A stretch of 64,000 bases of DNA from Mangrovivirga cuniculi. GTDB taxonomy: Bacteria; Bacteroidota; Bacteroidia; Cytophagales; Cyclobacteriaceae. This document shows positions 25,366 through 34,695 of the stretch, piece after piece. The translations under genes were made by a program, and so were the position numbers. Location: positions 2,792,001-2,856,000 of the forward strand of contig NZ_CP028923.1 in the NCBI RefSeq assembly GCF_005166025.1, read 5' to 3'. How positions within the stretch are numbered: the first letter of the stretch is position 1; the number at the start of each line of letters is the position of its first letter. The notes beneath the pieces were generated by a model. That model saw only the letters and a list, made by a program, of their open reading frames with translations, did not search any database and was not told the DNA's origin.

Positions 25366-25755
25366 ATGAAATGTCCAAGATGTTTGAGCACTGAAAAGGT
25401 AAAAGATGGGTTTGTTAACGACCGCCAAAGATATCAGTGCAAGTCATGCGGATACCACTACTCTACCAGGCAAAAAGGAAAAAAACCATCATATTTAAAG
25501 CGTTTAGCTTTATTTCTCCATCTCGAAGGGATGGGGTACCGCCCAATAGAAGATCTCATCGACGTATCTAATGTATCAATTATGAACTGGATGAATAAAA
25601 TGACTACTCAGCTGAAGCCACTCAAAAGCGACAGACAAAGAGTCAAAACAATAAACAGAGAAAGCGTTCGGGAAATTATTAATCAAGAAAAAGACGGAAA
25701 AATGCTTTTAATCAATCTAAAAGACAATAAATCCGAAATTTTTTATATAAAATAA
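25366..25755 (+). CDS. Orphan IS1 InsA-like zinc-ribbon/HTH protein
   Basis: A 129-residue protein. The N-terminus is a zinc ribbon (CPRC at 3-6 and CKSC at 25-28, with RQRYQCKSCGYHY), followed by an HTH-like segment (LKRLALFLHLEGMGYRPIEDLIDVSNVSIMNWM, about 45-78). This is the layout of InsA/IS1 transposase N-terminal proteins. There is no downstream DDE catalytic domain, no InsB frame and no visible terminal inverted repeats; the C-terminus is a short tail ending IFYIK. It is therefore likely a domesticated DNA-binding protein, or a solitary remnant with an intact frame. It lies between a sensor kinase and a PD40-OmpA gene. Confidence 0.72.
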   Translation: MKCPRCLSTEKVKDGFVNDRQRYQCKSCGYHYSTRQKGKKPSYLKRLALFLHLEGMGYRPIEDLIDVSNVSIMNWMNKMTTQLKPLKSDRQRVKTINRESVREIINQEKDGKMLLINLKDNKSEIFYIK

Positions 25756-25820
25756 TATAAATCACTTGACTTGTTATTTTATCTATATTATATTAGCAAT
25801 ATAACAAAATACCAAAAGCT

Positions 25821-27380
25821 ATGGCATTTTTTAAATACACATTTTTAGCATTTGCGATATTATTATTCTCTACTTGCAACCTGATCGCAAACTCCGACAC
25901 CTCTTCATCGAGAAGTAACGTTAAAGAAAGAATATTTCAGATCAACCTGGAAGACCCCGGACTTGGCATAAACACAAAATTTCATGAAGTAAAACCAATC
26001 ATTTCTCCTGACGGACAATCACTCTTTTTTTCAAGAATGTTTTACCCAGGTAATAAGGGAGGTATAACTGACGAGCAGGATGTCTATCACTCAAGAATGA
26101 TAGACGGAAAATGGTCCCACCCGGTCAATATGGGCTCTCCTATTAATACACGGGGTGCTAATGGCCTTATTTCCATTTCACCTGATGGGCGTCACATACT
26201 ACTTTTAAATAGTTATAAAGGAACTTCTGCGCCTGTTTCTCAGTCTTTTAAGCAAAAAGATGGTAAATGGTCTCAGCCAGAGGATATAAAAATTTACTCA
26301 TATTACAACAATAGCATATATGCTGATTTTCATATGGCTCCTAACAATCGTACACTTTTAATGGCTATAGAAAGAAATGACAGCCGTGGCGATCAAGATC
26401 TTTATGTATCATTTGTATTGGATAATGGACAATGGTCACCTCCTTTACACATGGGGGATATTATTAATAGCAAAGGAGCTGAGTTTTCACCCTATCTATC
26501 ATCTGATGGCAAAACGCTATATTTTGCGAGCACAGGCCATAATGGATATGGTGAAAGTGATATTTATTATACCAAAAGACTGGACGATACCTGGACAAAA
26601 TGGTCTGCTCCTGTAAATATGGGGCCTCAGGTTAATTCTCCCGGCTGGGAAGCTTATTACTCAATATCGAACATTTCTGATTACGCTTATTTCATATCAG
26701 GCAAAAGCGCTGATTCAAAAACGAGAAATGTTTACAGACTTCCTTCCTCTCAAATAGATTACACACCTGAGACTACTGTTATGATTGAAGGGAAGGTAGA
26801 AGGCCTGAATAAAGAATCTGTAACTGTACGAGTTAAAGACTCTGAAACAGGTGAAGAATTAGCACAGGCTTACACTTCAGCAAATTCGGGTAAATACACC
26901 TTAATGATTCCTAAAGTTGCATCAATTGATATTTCTGCAAAAGGTGATAAAATATTTGGATTTAATAAACGAATAGATCTTTCTAAGGTGAATATAAAAA
27001 CCAGGATTGACCTGAAAGCTGAGCCTTTATCAAAAGGTGGGAACATCAGAATGAACAATCTTCTATTTCAACGGACTACACCTATCCTCCTTAAAGAAAG
27101 CTATCCTGACTTAAAAAATATAGCATATATAATGCAGAGAAATCCTAAAATAAAAATAAGAGTAGAAGGACATACAGATAATGTTGGTCATGATAAAGCT
27201 AAATTAAAACTGAGCTTTGACCGTGCTAACATGATCAAAAGCCACCTTATCAATTTAGGAGTTAAAGAAAACAGAATTGAAACAATAGGATATGGTGATG
27301 AAAAACCTGTTGCTCCAAATGATACAGAAGATAACAAACAGCGAAACAGAAGGGTAGAAATTAAAATCCTATCATTCTGA
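25821..27380 (+). CDS. PD40 (WD40-like) / OmpA-family outer membrane protein
   Basis: A 519-residue exported protein: hydrophobic leader with a possible lipobox (LLFSTC, Cys near 19), four or five PD40-type repeats (ISPDGQSLFFSR, ISPDGRHILLL, LSSDGKTLYFASTGHNGYGESDIYYTKRLDD), a small beta domain (about 320-395) and a C-terminal OmpA peptidoglycan-binding domain (VEGHTDNVGHDKAKLKLSFDRAN; NKQRNRRVEI). The arrangement is widespread in Bacteroidota and is thought to anchor a surface or periplasmic beta-propeller to peptidoglycan. A paralogue lies convergently downstream (27473-29094), with a shared terminator between them. Confidence 0.87.
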   Translation: MAFFKYTFLAFAILLFSTCNLIANSDTSSSRSNVKERIFQINLEDPGLGINTKFHEVKPIISPDGQSLFFSRMFYPGNKGGITDEQDVYHSRMIDGKWSHPVNMGSPINTRGANGLISISPDGRHILLLNSYKGTSAPVSQSFKQKDGKWSQPEDIKIYSYYNNSIYADFHMAPNNRTLLMAIERNDSRGDQDLYVSFVLDNGQWSPPLHMGDIINSKGAEFSPYLSSDGKTLYFASTGHNGYGESDIYYTKRLDDTWTKWSAPVNMGPQVNSPGWEAYYSISNISDYAYFISGKSADSKTRNVYRLPSSQIDYTPETTVMIEGKVEGLNKESVTVRVKDSETGEELAQAYTSANSGKYTLMIPKVASIDISAKGDKIFGFNKRIDLSKVNIKTRIDLKAEPLSKGGNIRMNNLLFQRTTPILLKESYPDLKNIAYIMQRNPKIKIRVEGHTDNVGHDKAKLKLSFDRANMIKSHLINLGVKENRIETIGYGDEKPVAPNDTEDNKQRNRRVEIKILSF

Positions 27381-27432
27381 TTTTTTACAACAGTTCCGGA
27401 AACGGACTATTTTTTAAATCACAGTGCCAACT

Positions 27433-27464
27433 AAAAAAAGCTGCATTTAGCAGCTTTTTTTTCT
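27433..27464. terminator. Bidirectional terminator between the two PD40-OmpA genes
   Basis: AAGCTGC/GCAGCTT stem with ATTTA loop, flanked by seven A on the left and eight T on the right, placed between convergent stops. It can end transcription from both sides. Confidence 0.85.
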
Positions 27465-27472
27465 TATTATTC

Positions 27473-29094
27473 TTAGTTCTTAATAATAGTAAACTCTACC
27501 CTTCTGTTTAGTCGCCGTGTGGCTTCAGTAGCATTTGAAGCTATGGGTTGAGAACCGCCATACCCTTTACCATTCATTCTGCTTTTTTGTATTCCTTTTT
27601 CGGTCAAATACTCTATTACTCGGTCTACCCTTTCTTCACTTAATTTTAAATTCAACTTTGGATTACCCCTGTTATCTGTATGCCCGGATAATTTGATTTT
27701 CATATTTGGGTTCTCCTTTAACATTTGAACGACTAAATCTAATTCGTCATAAGATCCGGTTAACATCGTAGCTGTTCCTCTTTTAAAAAGAACATTATTA
27801 AGTTGAATAGTTGACCCGACTTCAAGTGGATTAAGCAACACATCAATACTCTCAGAAAGACTGTCTGAAGTTAAATAAACAGCTTTTTCTTCAGGCATAA
27901 ATCCCGGACTTACTACGCGAACAAGTACTTTTTGATCTTCGTATTCTTCTTTCAGGGAAACATCAAAGTAACCGGAGTTAGTTTCGATCTTTTTGATAAC
28001 CTGTTTGTCTTCAGGTAGTGCGATATTCACAACTCCTTCAGTTATGAGAGTTTTATCTTTCTTATTCCTTAGAGACCCTCTGAATGAGATTAGTTTATTT
28101 TCTACTACTCGGTGAATAATAGCCGAATCCTTTTTAATTACCTGGGCGACAACCTGACGCGTTACGACTTCAGTTGTTGTATCTTCCGGAATAATATCTT
28201 CTGGTTTTACATCTACCTTCTTAATGTCTCCGTAACCATCACTATCATGAGTGGAAACCAGGTAAACAAAATCACCTGAAGGGTCAAAAAACAATGATGT
28301 CTCCATTCCCGAAGTATTGATTCCACTACCGAGATTTTCCGGTACACTCCAATTAGTCCATGAATCATCTAACCGTGTACTTACAAAAACATCTTTAGAC
28401 CCAAACCCATCATGGCCATTTGATGAGAAAAATAAGTTTTTATTGTCCTTTAATAAATATGGAGTCACTTCCTGAAATTCCGTATTTATCACATTTCCAA
28501 GATTTTTAGGCTCACTCCAGGAACCATCAATATTCAGGAAACTAACATATAAATCTTCAGCACCTTTTGTATCAAAAGATTGCAGAGCAAGAATCATAAT
28601 TGTTCCATCGTCTGAAACAAAAATATCCTGATTTTCAGAATAATTTCTAAAATATTTTATGTCTAACTTTTGAGGAAAAGACCACTTACCATTTCTTTTA
28701 ATTGAAAAAGAAAGTCCCTGCGTTTTAGGGGCTGAGTTATCTTCACTATACAATCCATATAAATAAATGATCGCACCATCAGAAGAAAATCCAAGAACGG
28801 AATTTTTTCTTTTATCGTTGAAAGGAGCTCCTACATTTTGGGGAGTTCCCATTGACCGTTGGATCCTTTTTTTGACATCCAGATATCCCCTTTATCCGAT
28901 TTACCCCCGACATTTCCAGGATGATGAGCTCTGGTAAAATAAAGGGTATTACCATCAGGTGAAACTACCGGAACGCTTTCATCTTCTTTGCTGTTAATCG
29001 CATCTCCAATACTCTTTTGCTCATCGCCAAAATCCTGACTATATCCTATGAAGGCTAGAAAAAATAAAAGAATGAATGGTAACTTGTTGGCCAT
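27473..29094 (-). CDS. PD40/OmpA-family protein, second paralogue (frameshifted)
   Basis: Two overlapping frames together encode one normal protein of about 540 residues. The first (29094 to about 28840) has the signal peptide MANKLPFILLFFLAFIGYSQ and VVSPDGNTLYFTRAHHPGNVGGKSDKGD; the second (to 27473) continues with NVGAPFNDKRKNSVLGFSSDG, further PD40 motifs, a carboxypeptidase-like beta domain and a C-terminal OmpA domain (LSGHTDNRGNPKLNLKLSEERVD; TRRLNRRVEF). The junction reads ...GQWELPK / NVGAP... and is restored by one extra base in the TTTT run at 28836-28839 (next to GGGG). Either a recent one-base deletion or a base-calling error. Residue order matches the upstream paralogue. Confidence 0.8.
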
Positions 29095-29276
29095 TGTTTA
29101 ATTGATCTGTTTTAATTTCAAAAATAATTGGATATTTGGTGAAATCAATAATAAAGACAAACTAAAATTTGTCCAATATTACATTGTATCAAATATTGTT
29201 TTCATAAATATCCATTTGGCTCTAAAACGTTAAAATACAATATTATTGCATCACGCAAAAACCAAACCAACATTCA

Positions 29277-29870
29277 TTACAATTCAGATAAAAGAAAGTC
29301 TTCTTTCAGCTTTTTACTGACATATTTAGATCCTTTAATATAAAAGCGCCATGGATTTAAAGCATCTTCCCCAGCGTAATCAACACCAATTCGTTTGCTC
29401 ACCATTATTTCTTCATCTGTTAATTCCGGCTTATTAGTTAAAAACAATTCGTCTGAAACCAAACTATGCCCGGTCATATCTACTTTTAACCCAATTGCCT
29501 TTGTCCATTTACCCGGTCCGTCAGTTGAAGGATAATCGTAATCAGATTGATTTAAAGGCTCTACAGCTCTTACCAAAATTGCATCAGCTGTACCCTCAAC
29601 ATTGGTCACTATATTAAATAAATGATGAATACCATAACACAGATATATATAGCACCTACCACCTTCCATGAACATCACCCGGGTTCTTTTGGTCATTCCT
29701 CCGGATGCATGGCAGGCCTTATCATTAAAGCTTCTATAGGCTTCAGTTTCAACAATTCTTAGCCGGTGTAAAAATCCCCCAGTTTGATAATTAATTACCT
29801 TACCTAATAATTGCTTTGCAATGCTAACTACGTTATTTTGTAAATAAAATTCTTTATTTAATTTTTCCAT
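29277..29870 (-). CDS. DNA-3-methyladenine glycosylase (AAG/MPG family)
   Basis: A 197-residue base-excision repair enzyme of the AAG fold that removes alkylated purines. Characteristic motifs: IVETEAYRSFNDKACHASGGMTKRTRVMFMEGGRCYIYLCYGIHHLFNIVTN (about 39-90, including the catalytic Glu and the Tyr-rich pocket), AILVRAVEP and TDGPGKWTKAIGL (about 120). Length is normal for bacterial members. It is monocistronic and divergent from the DUF2911 gene. The 29095-29276 gap holds nothing obvious. Confidence 0.92.
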   Translation of the reverse strand: MEKLNKEFYLQNNVVSIAKQLLGKVINYQTGGFLHRLRIVETEAYRSFNDKACHASGGMTKRTRVMFMEGGRCYIYLCYGIHHLFNIVTNVEGTADAILVRAVEPLNQSDYDYPSTDGPGKWTKAIGLKVDMTGHSLVSDELFLTNKPELTDEEIMVSKRIGVDYAGEDALNPWRFYIKGSKYVSKKLKEDFLLSEL

Positions 29871-29936
29871 TTAATACTTAAACAGTATAACCACTAATAA
29901 CGTTACAAGAAAATAATCAACATACTATAAATTACC

Positions 29937-30815
29937 ATGCGTAAACAAACACTATCTATTTTCTCAATTATTGCCCTGACATTAATAATGTTTACGGCAA
30001 ATGCACAACAAGGAATCCAGCTTCCTCAACCAAGTCCTTCAGCAAAATTATCTCAAGCTGTAGGTTTAAGTACCATTGAAGTTGAATATTCTCGTCCGGG
30101 TGCTAAAGGAAGAGAAATATTCGGTTCACTTGTACCTTATGATCAAATCTGGAGAACAGGAGCCAACGCTTCTACTAAGATCACTCTAAGTGATGACTTC
30201 ACTTTTGAAGGAAAGGAAGTTCCTGCTGGAAAATATGCATTATATACTATTCCAGGAAAAGACAGCTGGGATATTATTATTCACAAAAACCTTGAATTAT
30301 GGGGAGCAGGCGGGTATGATGAATCTAATGATCTGATAAAATTCTCTGTTAAACCTTCTAAGTCAAAATCATTTTTTGAAACATTCACTATTGAATTTTC
30401 AAACCTTGGTTTCACAGATGCGATGATGGACATCAAATGGGGCAACACTGTTGTGAGCTTCAAAGTCTCAACAGAAGTTGACAGTAAAGTTATGTCTCAG
30501 ATTAATGAAAAAGTTATTAACGCTGAGGGAGATATTGATGCCGGACTTTATGCTGCCGCTGCAAATTATTATTTAATGGCAGACAAAGACATGAACCAGG
30601 CGATAGAATGGATCAATAAAGCGCTTGAAGCAAACCCTAAAGCTTTCTGGTTAATGCATAATAAAGCTAAGATGCAAGCAAAAAACGGTGACTATAAAGC
30701 AGCTATAGAAACAGCTCAAAAGTCTATGGAGCTTGCTAAAAACAACCCTAATGGTGATTTTGGATATATTAAAAACAACCAGGATGCTATTAAGAAATGG
30801 AAAGATATGATGTAG
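29937..30815 (+). CDS. Exported DUF2911 protein with C-terminal TPR
   Basis: A 292-residue protein with a signal peptide (ending TANAQQ, about 24), a DUF2911 domain (about 25-170: PSPSAKLSQAVGLSTIEVEYSRPGAKGREIFG; WRTGANASTKITLSDDFTFEGKEVPAGKYALYTIPG; FFETFTIEFSNL) and tetratricopeptide-like helices (about 195-285: AAANYYLMADKDMNQAIEWINKALEANPKAFWLMHNKAKMQAKNGDYKAAIETAQKSMEL). DUF2911 proteins are abundant secreted proteins of Bacteroidota with no established function. Monocistronic, with a hairpin following. Confidence 0.88.
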   Translation: MRKQTLSIFSIIALTLIMFTANAQQGIQLPQPSPSAKLSQAVGLSTIEVEYSRPGAKGREIFGSLVPYDQIWRTGANASTKITLSDDFTFEGKEVPAGKYALYTIPGKDSWDIIIHKNLELWGAGGYDESNDLIKFSVKPSKSKSFFETFTIEFSNLGFTDAMMDIKWGNTVVSFKVSTEVDSKVMSQINEKVINAEGDIDAGLYAAAANYYLMADKDMNQAIEWINKALEANPKAFWLMHNKAKMQAKNGDYKAAIETAQKSMELAKNNPNGDFGYIKNNQDAIKKWKDMM

Positions 30816-30831
30816 TAATCATATGCAATAT

Positions 30832-30866
30832 TAAAAAGGGAGCTCTGTTAAAGGGTTCCTTTTTTA
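30832..30866 (+). terminator. Terminator after the DUF2911 gene
   Basis: AAAGGGAGC/GGTTCCTTT stem (with imperfect pairs) followed by six T. It reaches the stop codon of the convergent symporter gene, so it may serve both. Confidence 0.6.
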
Positions 30867-32567
30867 TGATTGATTATTTCTTATCCACTGAATAACCACT
30901 GCCACCAGAACAACAGCCAAACACCCAATCAGGTTATACCACAAATATCCGATCTCGAAGATTTCTTTTACATTGAGGATATGGGTTGCTATTACAAGTC
31001 CTTCTCCAACTACAGCACCGATAAATACCGCAGTTCCCTTTACGTATTTTATATAAAAAGCGGTTACAAAAATACCTAGAATCGCACCGTAAAATAAAGA
31101 TCCCAATAAATTAACGAGTTGAATGAGGTTCTCCAGAAGATTTGCATTAAAAGCAAAGGTCATAGCTAAGACACCCCAGAATAGCGTTAGTAATTTACTA
31201 GCAGTCAGATAATGCTTATCTGTTGCATCCTTTTTAAAATATCGTTTATAAAAGTCTACTGTTGCGGTAGAACCCAGAGCATTTAATTCTGAAGAAGTAC
31301 TACTCATAGCAGCACTGAAGATCACTGCAAAAAGTAAGCCTACTATTCCTACTGGTAAATGATCCATAACAAAAGTCATGAATACGTAATCCTTATCATT
31401 AGTTTCAACTAATGGCGATTTCTCACTGATATATTCTTTTACCTCAGATCTTAATTGTGCTTCCGCCTCACTCATCTGCATTGCTTTGCTAAGTGCCTGT
31501 TCGGAAGCTTGCTCATCGCCTTTTTCTAATGCGGAAAGCATATCTCTGTAAGCATTGGATTTGTTTTGATGTATATTTCCGAAATCTTCATTCACTTCAT
31601 CAAAAAAAGCACTCCCCTCCTTCTCTGATATTTCTTCTATTGCCACTTCATTAAAAAAAACTGGTGGCTTATTAAACTGATAAAAGACAAACACAAGTAT
31701 CCCAACAAACAGGATCAGGAATTGCATAGGAACCTTAAGTAAGCCATTCATCATTAATCCGAGTCTACTTTCTCTGATGGAACGACCCGAAATATACCTC
31801 TGAACCTGGGACTGATCAGTACCAAAATAGGCCATAAACAAAAAGAAGGCACCAAAAATACCAGACCACATGTTATATCTGTCTTCCAGATCAAAAGAAA
31901 AACTTATCGGATTGAGTTTTCCGCTTTTACCGGCAACATATAAAGCATCTTTGAAAGAGATATCTTCAGGCAGTAAAACAAACACCATAATGCCTGCTAC
32001 GATCATCCCTCCCATCATTACAGCCATTTGCTGTTGCTGTGTTTGTGAAACGGCTTTAGTGCCACCCACAACTGTATAAATGATCACCAGGACACCAATG
32101 ATAAGAGTGGTTATTGATAATGGAATACTTAACAGTGTGGAAAGAATTATAGCCGGTGCGTAAATTGTTATTCCAGCTGCCAGTCCTCTTTGCAATAAAA
32201 ATAATAATGCTGCTAATGACCTTGTTTTAGCATCAAAGCGATTTTCAAGGAATTCATAAGCTGTATAAACTTTTAATTTGTAAAAGATTGGTATGAATGT
32301 CACTGAGAGAACAATCATTGCGATTGGCAATCCGAAATAGAATTGCACAAACTGCATACCGTCTGCATATGCCTGACCAGGCGTACTTAAAAAGGTAATC
32401 GCGCTAGCCTGGGTTGCCATTACAGATAAACCTATCGTCCACCATTTTGAAGTATTTCCTCCCTTTAGATAATCTTCAATATCCTTTGAACCTCGTGTTT
32501 TAACAACACCATAGGTTACTATAAAAATCAATGTACCTGCGAGAACCAGCCAGTCAATCCAACTCAT
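30864..32567 (-). CDS. Sodium:solute symporter (SSS family)
   Basis: A 567-residue transporter with about 13 membrane segments. The SSS signature region is present (GGNTSKWWTIGLSVMATQASAITFLSTPGQAYADGMQFVQFYFGLP, about 38-82), as are AALLFLLQRGLAAGITIYAPAIIL and the core QVQRYISG (about 243). A soluble loop of about 95 residues (about 290-385, Glu-rich) separates helices in the C-terminal half. Members import sugars, amino acids or carboxylates with Na+; the substrate is not evident. Three bp upstream lies a 41-residue membrane protein that probably belongs to the same transporter unit. Confidence 0.9.
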   Translation of the reverse strand: MSWIDWLVLAGTLIFIVTYGVVKTRGSKDIEDYLKGGNTSKWWTIGLSVMATQASAITFLSTPGQAYADGMQFVQFYFGLPIAMIVLSVTFIPIFYKLKVYTAYEFLENRFDAKTRSLAALLFLLQRGLAAGITIYAPAIILSTLLSIPLSITTLIIGVLVIIYTVVGGTKAVSQTQQQQMAVMMGGMIVAGIMVFVLLPEDISFKDALYVAGKSGKLNPISFSFDLEDRYNMWSGIFGAFFLFMAYFGTDQSQVQRYISGRSIRESRLGLMMNGLLKVPMQFLILFVGILVFVFYQFNKPPVFFNEVAIEEISEKEGSAFFDEVNEDFGNIHQNKSNAYRDMLSALEKGDEQASEQALSKAMQMSEAEAQLRSEVKEYISEKSPLVETNDKDYVFMTFVMDHLPVGIVGLLFAVIFSAAMSSTSSELNALGSTATVDFYKRYFKKDATDKHYLTASKLLTLFWGVLAMTFAFNANLLENLIQLVNLLGSLFYGAILGIFVTAFYIKYVKGTAVFIGAVVGEGLVIATHILNVKEIFEIGYLWYNLIGCLAVVLVAVVIQWIRNNQS

Positions 32568-32570
32568 ATA

Positions 32571-32696
32571 TCAGGAATATATCCTACCCAAAAAGTAAAA
32601 CAATACGACTTGTAAAAACAACACAAATAAAAGAAGGGCGTACCAGCCCTTCCAGGATTTAAATATCGGTATATTATTTGAGTCTTTTTTATCCAT
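32571..32696 (-). CDS. 41-residue single-pass membrane protein upstream of the symporter
   Basis: ATG 32696 to TGA 32571, too short for most ORF finders. It has a polar N-terminus (MDKKDSNNIPIFKSWKG), one strong transmembrane helix (YALLLFVLFLQVVLFYFLG) and a basic end (RIYS). The stop is 3 bp from the symporter ATG, so the genes are surely co-translated. By analogy with small subunits found next to other SSS transporters it may stabilise or regulate the symporter. That role is inference; only the frame, the helix and the spacing are seen. Confidence 0.7.
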   Translation of the reverse strand: MDKKDSNNIPIFKSWKGWYALLLFVLFLQVVLFYFLGRIYS

Positions 32697-32813
32697 TGGC
32701 TGCTAATTTAAATGATTTCTCCTCCTTATCCGCCAATGCCCGTGTTTTTTTCTTTCAGTAGTTACCTTATCTCTATCAATAAATTAGATAATATTGATCC
32801 AATTTATCAGTAA

Positions 32814-34682
32814 CTAGCTCTTCTTGTTATTAACAAGTATAAGTGCCTTATTGTCACTTTTATGCACTTTTTCGTAGAATTCATTTACAACATCAACTTC
32901 ATCAGGTGAGAATACTTTTCCAGAAAATTTTATCTTTCTCGAAATAATCAAGGCACCTTCTTTTAATTCATATTTCAATAAATATGACCCGGCTGAAGAT
33001 TCAATAGTTGTCTCTCCAGGAAGTTCTGCAACTGTATATTCATCAGGAAGTATCAATTTGATTTTACTGATTTCCTGTTGCCTGGTATTGATATGAAACT
33101 TCTTATTGTAATCCTGATCAACTTCAATTCTTTGATTCAACTTACAGATTTCCAATGGTTTTATAACCCGATTATTCCCGGCTGAAGCCATTAAGCCATT
33201 ACTTTGACCTTTAAGTGTTATTCTGAACGTCGGATTAATTTCATCAAATTGCTCAATTTCAAATTCATTAAGTTTACTGACTTGAAATGGTAATTGCTTT
33301 TTGTAACGCTTTTTGAAATCCTGAAATTCTAATTTGTAGTCATTGTGCAATCTTTCGATTAATGCTTTATTACCTCTGACAATCTTATTTACAACGAAAG
33401 TTTGTTGATCACCGCTCAAATCATAAACTACATCCAATTCTTCAGAATTATCCTCATAAGTAAAGGAAGGTGTTTTAATCAGCTTTGAACCATCTTCTTC
33501 TACAAATAATGCGGTTCTGTTACCTATATGAAAGCCAGTATAATTCATATTAGTATTAGAACTTGTACATTCCAGCCAGACAGTATCTTTCTCCATCGGT
33601 ACAACCAGAAAAACATGGTTAAAATTATTTTCCGGAGTTTCTTCAAGAAAAGGTTGGTGCATTTTTCCATAAGTTGCTCCTGCCAATACATAGTTGGATT
33701 TAATTCCAGCTATATCCAACATGCCTTTCATGTATGTTGATAGTCCTTTACAATCTCCATAACCTTTTGTTGCAACACTTTCTGCAGTCATGGACTGCCA
33801 GCCTCCTATCCCAAGCTGTATACTTACGTACCTGGTAGTATTTTGCAGGTAATCATATAATATCGAGATCTTCTCAAGGTCTGTGCCTGCATTTTTTACT
33901 AATTCTTTAACCTTAGCTACCTGGTTTTCCGGAAGCTCATCACGTCCTTCATTTAATTTGTAAAACCAATTGCCATAATCTTTCCAGGAACTCATATTCA
34001 CATCACTTTGTTCGAAGATAAAGTTCTTCGGTTGAGGAATGAAGCCAGGTCCCTGATCGAGACCGGGTACAGCATATTCCTTTTCGGTTTCCGCAACATA
34101 ATTTTTTAGGGTTATGGCAATCTTTTCAGGTTTCTCTTCTATTTGATATAAACTTTTATCCCCACGATATCTTTTTTCCAATTTAAAATTCTCATTAGTA
34201 AATAATTCATAGGAATAATTGCTTACCCTTACCTCTTCAGAATGAGCAGGAGACCAGGCACCAAAAAACTCCAGGAAAAATAATGATGAGCATTCTATCT
34301 TATATTCATATCTTACTGTATAAGGATAAATAGGATATGCAGGGCGATAATAAATAATCCGTTCACCTGTAATATTCCCTCCAAAATCAGCTGATACATC
34401 CAAAAATTCTCGTGATTTAACTTTATCTACATCACCGTTAGCCTCTATTTCTGCTTTCAGGTTCTTTACCTCGTAGAGATCTCCGTAACGAAAGAAAGCC
34501 GTAGCATACTTGACTCCGTTTTTATTTAAAACAGTTGTCTCTTCAACCATTTCAACAACGAATGAACCATCGTCATTAATAATAACTTTTTGAGATATAC
34601 TTTTTTCTGCATTTATATTTGTCGCTAAAGCATCGACGACAGTTAACAGAAAAAATAAAGAAAAAATTGATACGTATTTCAT
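32814..34682 (-). CDS. DUF3857/transglutaminase-like exported protein, paralogue 2
   Basis: About 622 residues from ATG 34682, which gives a proper signal peptide (MKYVSIFSLFFLLTVVDALA); an ATG at 34706 overlaps the upstream gene and is less likely. The N-terminal half is DUF3857 (for example PYTVRYEYKIECSS), followed by a transglutaminase-like core with the cysteine in KGYGDCKGLSTYMKGMLDIAGI (about 315-340) and His/Asp in NNFNHVFLVVP and VWLECTSS. The C-terminal part is beta-rich and ends in a basic tail (HKSDNKALILVNNKKS). Function is not established for the family; the Cys-His-Asp triad seems intact. It overlaps or abuts its paralogue upstream. Confidence 0.84.
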   Translation of the reverse strand: MKYVSIFSLFFLLTVVDALATNINAEKSISQKVIINDDGSFVVEMVEETTVLNKNGVKYATAFFRYGDLYEVKNLKAEIEANGDVDKVKSREFLDVSADFGGNITGERIIYYRPAYPIYPYTVRYEYKIECSSLFFLEFFGAWSPAHSEEVRVSNYSYELFTNENFKLEKRYRGDKSLYQIEEKPEKIAITLKNYVAETEKEYAVPGLDQGPGFIPQPKNFIFEQSDVNMSSWKDYGNWFYKLNEGRDELPENQVAKVKELVKNAGTDLEKISILYDYLQNTTRYVSIQLGIGGWQSMTAESVATKGYGDCKGLSTYMKGMLDIAGIKSNYVLAGATYGKMHQPFLEETPENNFNHVFLVVPMEKDTVWLECTSSNTNMNYTGFHIGNRTALFVEEDGSKLIKTPSFTYEDNSEELDVVYDLSGDQQTFVVNKIVRGNKALIERLHNDYKLEFQDFKKRYKKQLPFQVSKLNEFEIEQFDEINPTFRITLKGQSNGLMASAGNNRVIKPLEICKLNQRIEVDQDYNKKFHINTRQQEISKIKLILPDEYTVAELPGETTIESSAGSYLLKYELKEGALIISRKIKFSGKVFSPDEVDVVNEFYEKVHKSDNKALILVNNKKS

Positions 34683-34695
34683 AATCACAAATAAT

